Program-made: the position numbers and the translations under genes
The notes under the pieces: model-generated
Seen by the model: only the letters and a program-made list of their open reading frames with translations
Told to the model about the DNA's origin: nothing
The model's database searches: none
From: Eumeta japonica
Lineage: Eukaryota; Arthropoda; Insecta; Lepidoptera; Psychidae
Direction of reading: 5' to 3'
Length of the DNA: 64,000 bases
NCBI GenBank assembly: GCA_005406025.1
Contig: BGZK01000281.1
Span: 456,379-520,378, forward strand
In this document: piece by piece, positions 35,861-48,339 of the stretch
How the letters are laid out: each line of letters starts with the position of its first letter
Numbering within the stretch: the stretch's first letter is position 1

Positions 35861-36234
35861 CCGAGCAACTCCGGGTTTCGCTGCTAGTTATATTATAAAT
35901 CTAAAGATGTATTGTCTATGATGCATCAACTGAATACGTTCTCAAATAATTACGAGACAGAAGTATCGATGTACACTGCATCTTATTTAAAATTATATTC
36001 AAAATATCTTTATTTCATAAGTTACAAAATAACACTGAAGTACCTAATATTTTTTTGCGAACTTACACTTTACCGCTCGTTCGTAAGGCAGTTTCAATAT
36101 TATATATTCTATGGGTCATTCTAAGGGACCGGTTTCTTTGCTATTTTCTTACTTTACAAAATCTATGCATACATGTAGGCCCATCTTACTCAGAAGAATA
36201 AAAGGAAATCTCATTAAATAACCCGAGGAAACCG

Positions 36235-36350
36235 CCAATAGGTAGATTTCGTATGTGTGCAGCGTCCGATGAAATCACAGTCGAGTATCGGCGCGCGGCG
36301 GCGCGCGCGCTGTCCCAGAAAATCGGATTTCGCGCTCAGATAAGCGTGTT
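36235..36350. other. short CG-dense island
   Basis: Includes a GCGCGCGGCGGCGCGCGCGC run (Z-DNA-prone) at about 36290-36310, surrounded by unique-looking sequence with 'gtccgatgaaatcacag'. It is possibly regulatory and has no coding evidence. Confidence 0.4.
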
Positions 36351-37059
36351 TGTCACTTTAAGAATTACTTTTTTTTTGCATAAAACTCACTCTCACGAAT
36401 AAAACTTCCGTTGTCGCCATAAGCGTCTTATGGACTCGGGCCGCATTGTAAATATAGCGGCGCGCTCCGATATTTGGGCAGTTAATAATAGAAATAAGTG
36501 ATGGTTTTGAAGTGCATGTAATGTAATAAGCTCTTCTGATATTAAAGCAGACCAAAAATAACAGTAATCTCTACAAATTAATATTTATGTGTATGTAGAT
36601 CCATTCGCTTAAAAATTATCGATGTAGAATATTATTTCTAGAACACTTGTCCTTTTAGGTGAGAGTGGTGGGCGCAACTTAATACAATCTACGCATGTTT
36701 TCGAAGTTTGAAGCTATGAAGATAATACTAATTAATATTCCAATCAAAACATTAGTCAGAAAGTATTTAGTGACGCAGGTCTAGAACCGAATTATTAATT
36801 GAACTATTTGAAAAACCAAAAAACGAAAATTATTTTTTTTGTGCGTAAAAGAAGGGTTGAGAATTTATGTGGGGGGACACTCATAGAACTTGGAGAAATC
36901 AGAAAGTTTTGCAATATTTTAAGAAACATTTTTCATAAATGAAAAGATACAATAAAAAAGAATAACCGGTAGTATGTGAGGATTGCAGGTGATAAAAATT
37001 GTTTTGCCTTTAGTAGGTTTCCTTATTTTGGGGAAATAAAAACTAGGCGTGACCGTTGT

Positions 37060-37790
37060 ACTGTCTAAAAAGTTTGTGGTTTTTAATACCTAGTGCGCGG
37101 ACGGGTTAAGTTGTTGGAGCATTAGACCATGGAGGTCGGGGATAAGCGGTAAGAATTCCTGGCAAACAATCGATAACATAGCATTCAGCAATGATGCTCT
37201 TTTGATTTCGCAAGGGTACCTACATCAGATAAGTGGTCGAAGAAAAAAATACTTAACATCAAATTTTGCGTGAACTTCTCACACGTTTCATTTTAGTAGG
37301 TGTTGGGTCGTTTTGAAACAGGCATACGGTCCGCTGCCGCTTCTTTTCTGAACCATACTCATAAATTACTGATACGTCATATGTAACAATGTCGCAAACG
37401 AAGAGACGATCCTTCTTTCAATTTTGCTAACATATCATTACATCATTCTACTCCAACCTGCTTCAAGTCTGTGTTGATCGTGCGGTACCCAGCGTGGATG
37501 TATCCGTCTCACACCAAGATACCCGTGTAGAATTGCAAAGGTACTTCGCAATATAATTTATATACTTCTTGGCTATGATTATTGACGTATGTAATTTGCC
37601 TATTTCCTTGAATCCAATTTTTCGCTGCCAATACGTTTTCTTGTGTAACAGCCGTTTAAGGCGACCACTTTTTTCTTCGTCCTCAAAAGTTACTTGACCG
37701 GGCTTAAATTCCGTCAAACCAGCGGTAAATAGTTGCTTATGAAGGGTTTTTGTCTTCAAATGCTTTTCGGACTTTTTCAAACGATTCTTC
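37060..37790 (-). pseudogene. mariner transposase remnant, copy C
   Basis: The reverse strand begins with an open frame (37780 to 37463). It contains FKPGQVTFEDEEKSGR, equivalent to the mariner FxxGRxxxEDexRSGRP helix-turn-helix region. In broken frames at lower coordinates are QITYVNN-like, the QVGVE-C block, FQNDPTPTKMKRVRSS (family: FQxxPxPTKxxRxRS) and NQKSIIAECYVIDCLPGIL (family: RRTVNSEWYTxxCLPE). The second-half catalytic block (HHDNAS) is not found, so the C-terminus seems deleted. It is a different and more decayed lineage than copy B. Confidence 0.75.
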
Positions 37791-38400
37791 TGGTTTCAGT
37801 CGAAATTTTAAATCGTACAAAAATGTAATCTTTGTATATAAATATTTCAATGAGAGAGAGCATTTTAATATTGCTCGTAAAAATGTAGAGGGTTTGGAAT
37901 GTCCATATTCTTTCCCTTGAATAATAGAGTTTCATAACACAGTGAAAACCGGCCGGCCTCGCTTTGCTAAAAATTGTATTTCAAAAAATATTTCACGTGG
38001 CTTGTTAAAAACAGAATAAAATTTGTAGGACCTTCAATTTCTAAATTAATCATTATAAAAAGAGGTGTTTATAAAGGTTTGAAATTAAAATACAGCGTAT
38101 TTCAGCTTTTTGGGGAACCAACTTTATAGTAAACAAAGCGCAATATAATTTTAAAATGCGAGGGTTCTGTTTTATTTTGTTAATTAGGAACATAAAAATT
38201 GGTTTTTAGTTTTTGATTAAAAATTAAGGCTTACACAAATAAATAAACTATGGTCTATTTCTTTATTGTTTCGCAAAGTGTACTTTTTTTAGATTTACAT
38301 ATATTTAGTATTCAATTGCTGCACGTTAGTAGCATTGCTTTATCATTCTTTCAATATTACCATGATTGTTTGTGAATTTTGTGCCGAACCGACTTATGTT

Positions 38401-38475
38401 AGGGGCCATTCATTAATTACGTAAGGACGATTTTGGCCATTTTGACCCCCCCCCCCCTCCATGTAAGAGTGAATG
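38401..38475. repeat. short dispersed repeat with C12 tract
   Basis: The sequence 'ggggccattcattaattacg', an 'attttggcc' block, a run of about 12 C and 'atgtaag' matches from memory a small arthropod-wide noncoding repeat. It is truncated here and sits at the 3' edge of the gypsy remnant. Confidence 0.45.
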
Positions 38476-38519
38476 AGATTTCTCAGATTCAGATTTAGTG
38501 TTTAAAATATTTCAATGCT

Positions 38520-41155
38520 CATAAAACTCCTAAGCATTCGCATTCTGTCGCTGAATTTTTCTTTTTTAAGTCACACAATATTCGCAAAAAGCGTAAGCTA
38601 CAAGATGCATTTTCTTCTATCCTTGCATCAATGATATGTCTAAGACCTCGCGGCTTATCGTCGTTATTCTCAAAGTGTCTTAGCACCGAATGATTATATA
38701 AATGTTTCTTTAGTATTTCAAATGCCGCCTCACATTCTTCTGACTAATGATACTTATTTTCCGTTTTTTAACCATTTTGATAATGGTAGTGTAATCTGTG
38801 CGTAATTTTCTATAAAGTTTCTAGAATAGGACGTGAGACCCAGAAATGATTTTAAATTCTTCGCACTTGACGATCTCTCTAATTCCAACACAGCACTTAA
38901 CTTCCTTTTGGAGAGTTTAACTTTCCATTCGTTAACTAAATATTCCAGAACAGTCACTGATTCATAATTTCGACGGTTTCACCATCAAGTTTGCTTCCTT
39001 GAACCTATTTAGTACACCCCCTCAAAGCATCATAGAATTCTTCGAAGACTACTTCTAAGACTACTAAGCATACGTACATATCATCTACGTACATTATAGC
39101 ATTTCTATTCTTAGTCTCAACTAAAACTGTATCCATAATTTTCTGAAAGTTAGCCTGAATAGACTTCAACTTGTACTGAAAAACTATAAATTCTAAAATT
39201 CCTAGCGAGGTCACAAACGCAATCTTCGAGCTATCTTTTTCGTTTGTTGCGATCTAGTAGTACCCAATAATAAGTCTAAGCTGGCGAAATACATAACTTT
39301 GCTTAAATACATTACTAAATCTTCAATTCTTAGGGTAAGATATGCATCTGAAATAACTTTGTTGTTTAAGTGTCTAAATTCTACACAAAATCTCCATGTG
39401 TCGTTTTGCTTTTTGACTCATACCATTATGATAGTGGAGGTGCATAAGAACTTTCCAAATGCTAAACAACCTCATTGTCAAGCATTTATTGTACCTTTTT
39501 TTTTCTGTAATTTCGCATTGTGCTATAGACACTGTATGGTGGTTTATGAATAGCTATGCCATCTTGAGCTTTATTTTCCATGTCAAAATTTGAACATTTG
39601 CCTGGTTGCGAATTCTCAAACGCAAAAAGGTCAAAATATTCTGTCTAAACCTCTTGTAGTTTCTCAAGCTGACAGAAAAACAGTTCTTTATTTACATTCA
39701 AATCACCTACCTCACTGGTTCTCTGGCACAGAAACCAGGACTAGGTTGCATACCAACACATAACTCTCATTTTATCGCTCCAGTCCTCGAAGTATGTCAT
39801 CACGGCTGATGCTAACTTTTATTCGGTATTATAGTCTATTCGCGCCAGCGTGTGAAATAAAAATGGTGCAAACAATGTTTTCTTACTAAAAATAAAATAT
39901 TCTCATTATAATCTAATATGACATAACTCTTCCTCATCCGGGCAAATCCATTTCCAAAATAAAATCTAAATATAAATATTTAACAACATAAAAAGTGTGT
40001 TTAAACTTTATAGCCAATAACTAAATGGAACAATGTCAAAATTCACCCATTTACCCATTATAATATTATACAACACGGGAGTTTGAAAGTTCATTTATCT
40101 TATTAATGTCTTTAATTTCTGTGTAAATGCAGCTCACATCAGCGCCACAATCTAATAAAGCGCATACATTACCTTCATTCAGTGTGACTTTATGCAAGTG
40201 CTACTTCAGCTTGATTGACGGCAGGTTTCATCGGACAGCCGTTCCCTGCCTTGAAGTTGGTCTACTGCCGCCGCCTGATAGTTCATCCGAGGTCGCACTA
40301 TGCATCCCAGATTTTGTCTGCGCTAATCTTGAGTCGGTGGTGCCACATCCCTTCGTGTATCACCACGATAGCGTAATTAGTAGGACCGAGCTTCTGTCGC
40401 AGCTGGCTGTAGTGGTATTACATTGGTTGTATCGTTGCTCGTCGGGTGTTTTTTGAGAGCTTTCCTTCGTGCTCACTTTATCAGAAACTCGTAGTCGATT
40501 TTCCAGTTTTCTGAGTAGAATTGTTTATAATTTGTTATTAACTGGTTCAAATTCACAAGCAAAGCATAAGTTCGCTTTGCAAATAGAGGTTTGATGGCTA
40601 TCTTTAATCCCAGTAGAAATTTTATAAAAATCGTGTTTTCTTCCGTAATTTTCGCTTTTGCAGTTAGTTTTTTCAAATTATAAAAATACTCTGACAGATC
40701 CGTCTCTTCCTTTACGCTATTGTAAAAAAAAGCTGTCTGCAATTTATTTCGCAGTTAAACTCTTCTCTGAACCCTTTTATAATGTCTTCATACGTCACTT
40801 CAGAGCTGTCGCTAGTTTTTAAAAATATTTTGGCTTGGCCTATAGTATATAGACTTGAGACAGTATTTTTATATTAGTCCCTCCAGTTCTTCATCTTGGC
40901 CAGCATCTCATAACTGTTATAAAATTCCTACAGATTTTCATTGGGTGATTTTTGAAAAACAGCTTCCGTTTTTTTATTATTTTTCTTTCTATCTTCTGTA
41001 ATCACACTCGCATGTTTAGTTGGCGCACCTCCATCAGGGTAGAACGAGTGTAGGTCTAGAGTTTTCACCTTTTCGGTACTGGGGATCTTCAAATTAAACG
41101 GCGGTAGCGCTATAGTACCTATTGTGATCGTTTGCTTCTTAGATATGTTCAAATA
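38520..41155 (-). pseudogene. Ty3/gypsy LTR-retrotransposon remnant (gag-PR-RT)
   Basis: Reading from high to low coordinates on the reverse strand, a gag-like open piece (40742-40473) has LSEYFYNLKKL and FLLGLK blocks, after an unplaced 74-codon frame (41152-40928). A protease with LDCGADVS, in place of the usual D-S/T-G-A, lies near 40138-40155. An RT N-terminal block (HKPPYSVYS) sits near 39530. RT palm blocks follow (WRFCVEF-like, SDAYLTLRIED-like, then FQKIMD and the active-site YVDD at 39079-39093). After these come the RT thumb (KSFLGLTSYSRNFIENYA) and the W-SEECEAAFEILKKHL start of RNase H near 38700. Many stops and frameshifts separate these. RNase H is cut short, and integrase and LTRs were not found. 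The protease has cysteine where serine or threonine is expected. It is an old, inactive copy. Confidence 0.85.
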
Positions 41156-41159
41156 ATAT

Positions 41160-42180
41160 ATATGCCTTCAATACGATATTAATTACATTCAATTCCATCC
41201 GTTTTTATTGCTCTCAGGGTCCACTCCTCCTAGACACACACTTCCTCTATCTTTTTACTTTCGTTTTTCGAATTGAATAACCTTTCATTATGTTTAATTT
41301 GTGCAACCTGCACGGAAGCCAGACTTTACGCGTGCCACCTGCCTTTTACAATATTAGCATAAAGTATATAGTATGTTTATAATCTGTTTTCGAATATTAC
41401 ATATATTTCAACATTTCGAGAAAAATGTTAAAATACCAGTCATTTCCATATCTCTCATTTTAAAAGTTCAGAAAAGCTCTATATTAACACAGTGATGGTC
41501 ATACAGCCATAAAAATGAGGCTGAAATAATAAAAAAAAATAAGGTTTTGTGAATTAAAATTAGTATCCATGATTATTGAGAAAACGGATGAACGATTGTG
41601 CTATTTTTGAATATAGAACAAAATCTCAGTTCCTTAAAGATAATATGTTATCGAGTTCGTTCATAAAGTTTAAAGTTTGAAAACTAGAGAGTGTGATGAT
41701 GGCCCAATATGGATTTTATCGTTTTAAATATCACGTTCAGGATCGGCTTTAAGATCGAAATAATAACTAGCATCTGGATAGGATAAAAACCGTGAATGAT
41801 CGTATTAAATTATTTATTTATAACATATGTACATATTTATTTTATATAATCTCAGGATTACAATCTTGAGAAGTCACAAATTAGAATTGAGATCTGGCAC
41901 AAAATATTTTATTCTATATGATTAGCTGCGGGCGAGCACTCGAATCAGCACGAAAAATTTTTACACAACAAATTAAAAACTGGTCAAGAGCATATCGGAC
42001 CATGCTTATTAGAGGATCTAAAGCTATTATTATAAAGAAATGCATTACAGATGAAAAAAAGTACGTTGTTACACTTTTCCATGCTTCCGGCACAGAATAG
42101 TTATAAGCATATTAGTCGCCTATGACTACGAAAACAAGTAGGCATTTCGTTCATTACAATAGTTTAAAGTAAAGTGCATC
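41160..42180. other. unassigned AT-rich sequence
   Basis: Possible residual gypsy leader at 41160-41350. The 41410-41780 stretch has phrases typical of decayed repeats ('aaaacggatgaacgattgtgc'). A 60-codon frame (41918-42100) is unassigned. Confidence 0.4.
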
Positions 42181-42184
42181 AGCA

Positions 42185-42700
42185 AAAGAGGGTAAATTCA
42201 TGACACTTACGTCCTTTTGTTGAGAAGCACAGTTTTTCGGCAATAACTCAAAAGCAGTATATCTAACCATTTTAAAAAAAAATTTCATTGTAAGTATTTA
42301 TTAAGCGTTACCTTCGTTATTTTTTCATATTTATTTACACGGTTCAGAAAAAAAAGAAGAGGAACACGATTTCTGCAACTTTCGGAGCGATTATTACTAA
42401 AATTATTCATGTAGTCAGAATAATTGCTTAGAAAGTGCTTTCAAAAGAACTGTCGAAATATGTGCCCACGTCGATGTTTGCAGAAATTTTTTCAGGTTCT
42501 GTTATATGTCTGTAGTGCCCCCCCCCCCCTAGATATTTATTTTCGTCATTTAACCACCAAACTAAGTAGCGGCTTATATAAGACACCTACACTACTATAA
42601 ATTCCATCGATATACGTCTTATAGTTTTTAAATAAAAATGCCTGTGACATACGGACAGACGGACATGACGAAACCATAAGGGTTACGTTTTTGCCATTTT
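42185..42700 (-). repeat. ~500-bp dispersed repeat, copy 2 (inverted)
   Basis: Its reverse complement parallels 19735-20290 block for block: GTCCGTCTGTCCGTATGTCA, 'ggtgtaggtgtcttatataa', 'gccgctactta', then 'ttgccgaaaaactg' and 'caaaaggacgtaagtg'. A C12-13 run at 42519-42531 replaces the CCCCCC of copy 1. No open frame. Confidence 0.75.
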
Positions 42701-43019
42701 GTCTCGAAACTCTAAAAAATGTTGTTAATCATTCGAATACAAAATTATCTAACATTGACTTAAGAAATATTTTCCCCATTAATGTAGTTTCGAAATGGCT
42801 TCGTTGTTACACAATTAACTATTCAGTGAAAATGTTACGTAATAAACAAAAAACAAGTGGTATAATAAGACAGAAAATTGTATAAAACCTATTTGCGAGT
42901 AATTAAACTGGCAGTTAAACATCAATAAAACTAGCTCGGAGCGAATGCATTACGTTTCTTTTTACATCCCATATTTAAATTTCACCTATCATCGAAATAA
43001 TTCACCCAGAGCATAACAT

Positions 43020-43250
43020 ATGTATTGACACCCGCAGACGGCCAGAGCGCGCTTGCGCATACGCACGGCTCGCCTAAACATAAATAAACAATATTTTAAT
43101 TACCTCCGTTGCGTAAATATGGGTCGTGTAACGTTTTGTTGAGCCCGCGTAAACGAAATTATCACGAATTGTGTGTACCCTTCCTTAGGTCGTCGAGCAT
43201 CGGAATCGAAATGAATGTATTCGTGTTGTTGTAACGTGAGGGACGAGTCT
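43020..43250. other. GC-richer non-repetitive block
   Basis: Contains 'gacggccagagcgcgcttgcg' and 'gggtcgtgtaacg' in otherwise AT-rich DNA. There is no frame or repeat identity; it is a candidate conserved noncoding or regulatory element. Confidence 0.35.
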
Positions 43251-43328
43251 GTGAGTTTTTTTTGATATCATTTTACACAGAAATCTTTTGTTATATTTTC
43301 TATTATATTTTTGAAGCATTTCGTAAGG

Positions 43329-43613
43329 AAAAATGAGCACGCGAGTCATGAGAAAGCATGTGATAACCGTCGCCCATGGACACTCGCAGTCTCAGAGAAG
43401 TCACTAGTGCGTTGTCGTCATTCTAGGAAGAAATCTGTATAAGAGGGAAATGGGCCACCGGAACTCTCACACAAAGGAAGAAATGCAATAGCGGAAGATG
43501 CTACTTCTAGTCTGCATCTTCACGCTTGTATTCTGTGAGTGTGCTATCACACCGGTGTAGCCTGCTCATTTTCGTGCTGAAGCCAAGTTGGTCCTAGCAT
43601 GGCTCTACCACGA
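43329..43613 (-). repeat. lepidopteran LINE/SINE 3'-tail repeat, copy 3
   Basis: This is the best-preserved copy. Blocks are 'aaatgagcacgcgagtcatg', 'ataaccgtcgcccatggac', 'actcgcagtctcagagaagt', 'gaaatgggccaccggaactc', 'cttgtattctgtgagtg', 'ggtgtagcctgctcattttc' and 'agcatggctctaccac'. These match copies at 5605 and 31305 in order. Confidence 0.7.
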
Positions 43614-43619
43614 CATAAT

Positions 43620-45420
43620 TATCATTCGTTATTTATTTTGTTTACAATAAATTTCTATAGTTTCAAATACGCCTAAATTCGACGATTGTATCTTTAATAA
43701 TAGACTTTAAAAAAGGTCCAAACATTGGAACTCAGGCTAAGCAATGATATTTCATCACATGAATTCGTCAAGTGATGATTAGTTCATCGATAAGCGCGAG
43801 ATACTGTGCTTTTTCGTAAAGATTTTCGCAGAGGGCAGTAACGATTTGGAACTAGAAACGTAAATAATGTTCCTTAGTGTTCCGCTACAAGAATGCCCGG
43901 TAAAAATTTTTGTAGAAAACATCATACAAGGTGGGAGTCAAGGAAAGTTGGATATTTATTTTCTACTATTTATCTCGTAGAGCTCAGAGAGGATTAGAAA
44001 AATAGGATCAATAAGGGCATCAGAGGATTTCAAAGTTGGATTCTAAGTGCAGGGAGAGATGGCATAATAAGATTTGCATTGCATTAATATCATTGATCTT
44101 ATTTTTGCCTAGCTTATAACTTTCACTCAATTTTTTTAATTATTTACAAATATGATATGTTATAAATACTACGTTTCATTATGCTTTTTTTTAGATATAT
44201 GTATTTATCTTTACATCATATCTTCTCCATGGGTTAGCTGCATAACACATACTTTCCTAGAGAATCGCAAAGTAGCTGTTTGCATTTTTTTTGCACTTTT
44301 CTTAAAAAAAAAGGAAGAGAGAAGTGTATAGAAATGGAAGATACTGTTATCAGGACATCAGATGACTCATATGTACGAGATAATTTTTTTAAGCTCGGAA
44401 GAATTATACAATACACTAAGTGAAATGGATATACATAGCCTACCTATGGATGCTGTTGTTACTGCTCAACGTCAGGGGAAGAAATCAGATACGTATGATG
44501 TAGGTAATATATGTGTAGAAGTTATTATCACAGAAACTATAACCTACGAAGATGATGTATGGAATAGAACTAAAGGAGTGGTGTGATGCGATGGAGGAAT
44601 TACGTATGTTTTGTGAGTGTAATGTATGAGAAATCGTGGACAAACCAGATACAGTGACTGGGTGGCCCAGTTCAAATGGATGTAATAGAAAAAAACTTAA
44701 CATTGAAAATAGTATAAAGTGATGTGTGTGAATGGTTGCGAAGAAAGAAGGTATGGATTCCAAACTTTCTCGCCACTATTTCATCGTGTGAGGTGTTAAT
44801 TCGCCGAAATTCATAATAATATAACATGGGTTAACATGCAGCATGCAACCCACTACTGACTTTTGAATCTGTTTTTCCACTTCGAATCTCTACCTAAAAA
44901 ATTGAATATTGATTCGATAGGATTGACAGACATCGAACATATAAGCAAGTATTATTTCTTTATTTATTTTAGTTCGCTAATAGTCCTATTATTATATCTA
45001 CGTATGTTTCATACCACCTTGGCAAATCCTCAGCTAAATGCAGACAGTCGCATCAACCAGAGTGTAAGGAGTGTTAAAACATCCGACTTATGCGTTTCCA
45101 ACCTGCTCATGTGACATGCAATCATGCATAGGGCACTCTGCACCATCATTATCACGATCGTTATGCACCCTTTGACGTATTGCTCAGAACGAATGCACGC
45201 TTCGACGTATATCATAGAACGATAAACTGAGCATGAACATTGCCTATTTTGATGTAACAACTGCTTCCTCATTGGCGAACTTAATGAAAATGTATACCCA
45301 TCCAAACATACACCCATCCGGTAACCTAACACTTCGTTCGTAACTGCACTCTTTCTTTCATCAACGCACTCTCCCTTCCATTAGCCCCACTCCTCCTTCA
45401 TTAGTTATCCAATTCCTATA
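43620..45420. other. unassigned sequence
   Basis: A 74-codon forward frame (44362-44586) is acidic at its start and is followed by more broken purine-rich sequence to about 44770. It might be transposon debris but matches nothing I can name. The 45010-45420 stretch probably belongs to the body of the repeat whose tail follows. Confidence 0.35.
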
Positions 45421-45424
45421 TAAA

Positions 45425-45520
45425 AACTCGGCAACGCATTGATGACACCTCTGTGGTTGCGGTGTCCATGGTCGGTGGTAGCCACCTTGTCTGTGGTGGC
45501 TCGCACGCTCATTTTGCCTT
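45425..45520 (+). repeat. LINE/SINE 3'-tail repeat, copy 4 (forward)
   Basis: Reads 'cggcaacgcattgatgacac', 'ttgcggtgtccatggtcgg', then 'gtggctcgcacgctcatttt', the same tail as the other copies but on the forward strand. Confidence 0.55.
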
Positions 45521-45879
45521 TTGATATCACTATAAAAAAGAAACTCATAATTTTGCAAACAAAGACAAAGTTTTGAAATTTTAGAAAGCAATGTATTATG
45601 ACTTCAAATAATCCGCAGATGTGAAATATTAAAACTGTTGTTTACTGTATTACTTTATATAATATATATATATAGATTTATTTAATATGTATAGATTTCT
45701 ATGTACAATATATAATATTTTATATATTGCATATAGAAATCACTGTTTATTGCTATAAAATGATTCATCACAGTTAATAAATGCACTATCAAAGGCACAT
45801 GGCGTAGGCCAAAACCAAGCGTCTCATGAATTTTGAGACGTCTTAGTTTTACCACAGTCCAACACGCGTATAGATGTTT

Positions 45880-46340
45880 CACATCGAAAAGATGACCCTA
45901 ATATAGCTGGTTTGTGGATGCTGACTAAGTCTCCGATCCCATCGATAGACGATCTTTCTCGAGCTTTAAGTTGGCATGAGCTATGGTTTTACATGTGCGT
46001 AGAAAGCAACAAACCGTGCTACTCTCCATCACTGACACTGAATTTATGGCCACTAGAGAAGTAATTTTCTTTAAAAATTTGTTAATGGAGGTTACTGAAA
46101 ATATGTAGGAGCGATAATTTTATATATTGACTATCAAAGTGCTGACACGATTGCTGAAAATATTATCCACTATAAAAGAATTAAACATATAAATATTCTA
46201 TTTCAACTTATTAGAGAAGATTGTCACTGGAATATTAATCAAAACAGTTGATTTTAACACAGCCAGCAAATAGTTTTACAAAAAGTCTACCTAAAGTGAA
46301 ATATTATGAATGGTTACTCGATTTGGATATACTTAAATGA
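45880..46340 (+). pseudogene. Ty1/copia pol, RNase H C-terminal remnant
   Basis: Forward frames show the copia RNase H order: RKQQTVLLSITDTEFMA (family: KQxTVxLSxTEAEYxA), a DYQSADTI-like block, H-KRIKHI (family: HxRxKHI), LIREDC-like, then LTQPANSFTKSLP and KYYEWLLDLDILK ending at a TGA at 46338-46340. Several stops and frame changes lie between. The family's usual integrase and RT lie upstream but are missing here, so this is a 3'-end fragment. No clear LTR follows. Confidence 0.8.
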
Positions 46341-46344
46341 AATG

Positions 46345-46785
46345 TGCTATATATTATATGTTATATACAGCATGTTGTTATATTGGTCCTTTGTGGTATA
46401 TTTAATAATAAGTTTATTTGAATGAGTGTTAGTGTAATGTTGGATAATCCGCATTGAAATAATGTATTTATGGTCTGTGTTGAATATGTATAAACATGCT
46501 AATTCGGTCATCTATGTATCTAAAAAACAACATTATGCCGTTTTATGATACAAATTATTTAAACCTAAATAGAAGTCTAGTTTTGGATTATTTCGGCGAC
46601 TATTTATCTGTTTGTAGCAATCTCTTTCCGTACGATCTGTTTACAAAGCAACATAAATTTTAACTCAAATTTTGCAAACTTATCAACAACGACAACTCTG
46701 TTTGAAACTTCGACAACATCATATTATTGATATTTTCATGAGGCGACGAGCTTATTAAGGGGGATCTTCAGAAAAGCAATTTATA
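46345..46785. other. AT-rich sequence downstream of the copia remnant
   Basis: May include a decayed 3' LTR (46350-46560), but no second copy exists in the window to prove it. Confidence 0.3.
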
Positions 46786-46789
46786 AATA

Positions 46790-47050
46790 AGGTACCCGGG
46801 GACCCCAATTATCCATTCAAATCAATTCATTAGTCCGCAGATCCAATTTGCGAGCGAGACTTACAATAGATTTGTGTCGCAGTGAATTCGTAATTGGCCC
46901 GTAAAACGTTGTTTGTCGCCGTGCCGCGTGCCCTGGACGCAGTTAAACTTTTTTAAAGCTCCGAATTAGAGGGATCGCTTAATTTATCGCCCGACGAACG
47001 GCCTGCTATGTTTTCCTAGCGCCGTAATTGAGGCCTTGAACTTATGTAGT
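46790..47050. other. GC-richer block, candidate regulatory element
   Basis: Starts 'ggtacccggggaccccaatt' and includes 'gtcgccgtgccgcgtgccctg'. It is unique-looking, with ATTA-type homeodomain cores. The overlapping reverse frame (46984-47232) has no motif. Confidence 0.35.
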
Positions 47051-47453
47051 AGGCGTTGTTTGTTAGGACTAAAACATTTCAAGGGATACCAAATCGTACT
47101 TTGAATACGCATTAAATGTATGAACAAATGGCAACACGTAACACAATGGGTTTGTTTTTTGATTGACCATGTTTTGGTACTATGTATCTTCAATCTCAAA
47201 CAATGTTTTCGCGGTAGAGCAGCAAACGTCAATAAACAGTTTGTCTACTTGTACAACTTTAATTTTTTTTCGGTAGTCCACAAATTACTGATAGTAGCAA
47301 TAAATAAAGATTATTTCGAAATGAAGATGACTTGTCCTTGTCGCATTACATTTTCTTATGTGAACCTGTCATTTATATTGAAATTTCCATAAACACACAT
47401 ATTATATACAAATAAAAATAAATATAATATTTGTGTAATGTATATGTGTGAGA

Positions 47454-47502
47454 GTGTGTGTGTGTGTGTGTGTGTGTGTTGCGTGTGTTTGTGCGTGTGT
47501 GT
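47454..47502. repeat. (TG)n microsatellite
   Basis: About 25 bp of pure TG followed by imperfect TG-rich sequence. Confidence 0.95.
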
Positions 47503-48339
47503 TTGCATGTATATTGCACATCCTTTCAAAAATTACAGATATGTCCAATTATATCCTTAGATATACGTTGCACAATTCTGTGTATGACGAATTGCATTTT
47601 TTAGTCTTAACTGAAAAATACAATTTTTCAATCACAAATTTTTTTGACTGAAGTACATCTAGAGGAAAAGATAACTGTATATCTGTATGTACGTTAATTA
47701 CATGTAGCGATAGCAAAGGACATTATTCTTATGGTATTGAATATTAAAAATATATTGTTATCTTTATTTTGTACTCAGTACTTATGAAGCTTATAGAAAA
47801 AGTTGTCGTCGGATGGGGGAGCTTTCGTCCACTGCAATACAAATATATCACTTATTTATTGCGATTTGTCGTGAATATCATTATTTATGGTCACGTTCTT
47901 CCTTTCAATCCATTTATTATTAAGATGTTAGGTTTCTTCGCGAAGAAATGAACTCGATTTATACGAAAGGCAAATTTAGAAATGAAATTTTTCCATTAAA
48001 ATTGAGATGGTATCAAAATATTAAGATTATTAATGTATTTAATTATATGGCCCATCTTAATTAAATAAATTAATGGTGTCATATTATCAAACTGTTTTCG
48101 CGGATCGACCGCGATTATAAACAACAAAAACACGTTTGTTTTTATCTAAATAATCAGTGATCGTTAAATGAAACTGCCTGTTATTGCTATATTTATTTTT
48201 AACTAAAAATAAAACTAGTAGAGAAGAACAGGATGACGTGTAGTTTATAATGGCATTAATTCATGTTATTGTATATGTTGTTTATAAATGGTCCAGTATG
48301 ATATAATTGATATATAGATCAGGAGCGACAAAATCTCTA

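Larger units (their letters stand above)
34417..35887 (+). mobile_element. internally deleted Helitron carrying heat-shock-element array
   Basis: The proposed 5' end is TCTAAATACATATACG at 34417, after an A, and resembles lepidopteran Helitron 5' ends (TC followed by an AT-rich stretch, then 'gttcgttt'). The proposed 3' end is CTAG at 35884-35887 before a T, preceded by a short hairpin (aaaccg...cgggttt). Insertion between A and T without target duplication fits the Helitron rule. Inside are a G-rich minisatellite, a tandem heat-shock-element array and the C-terminal part of a Pif1-type helicase. The Rep (HUH) domain and most of the helicase are absent, so it is not autonomous. The 3' end and helicase are well supported; the exact 5' base is less sure, with a second TCTA at 34411. 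Confidence 0.75.

Noticed and set aside
44362..44586. Acidic 74-codon frame considered as a piggyBac N-terminus
   Set aside because: No DDE-domain motifs downstream and no TTAA-flanked ends; similarity too vague.
46345..46560. Copia 3' LTR
   Set aside because: Plausible position, but no partner LTR, no clear TG...CA ends.
47448..47651. 67-codon Val-Cys-rich frame
   Set aside because: Its start is the (TG)n microsatellite and the rest has no motif.
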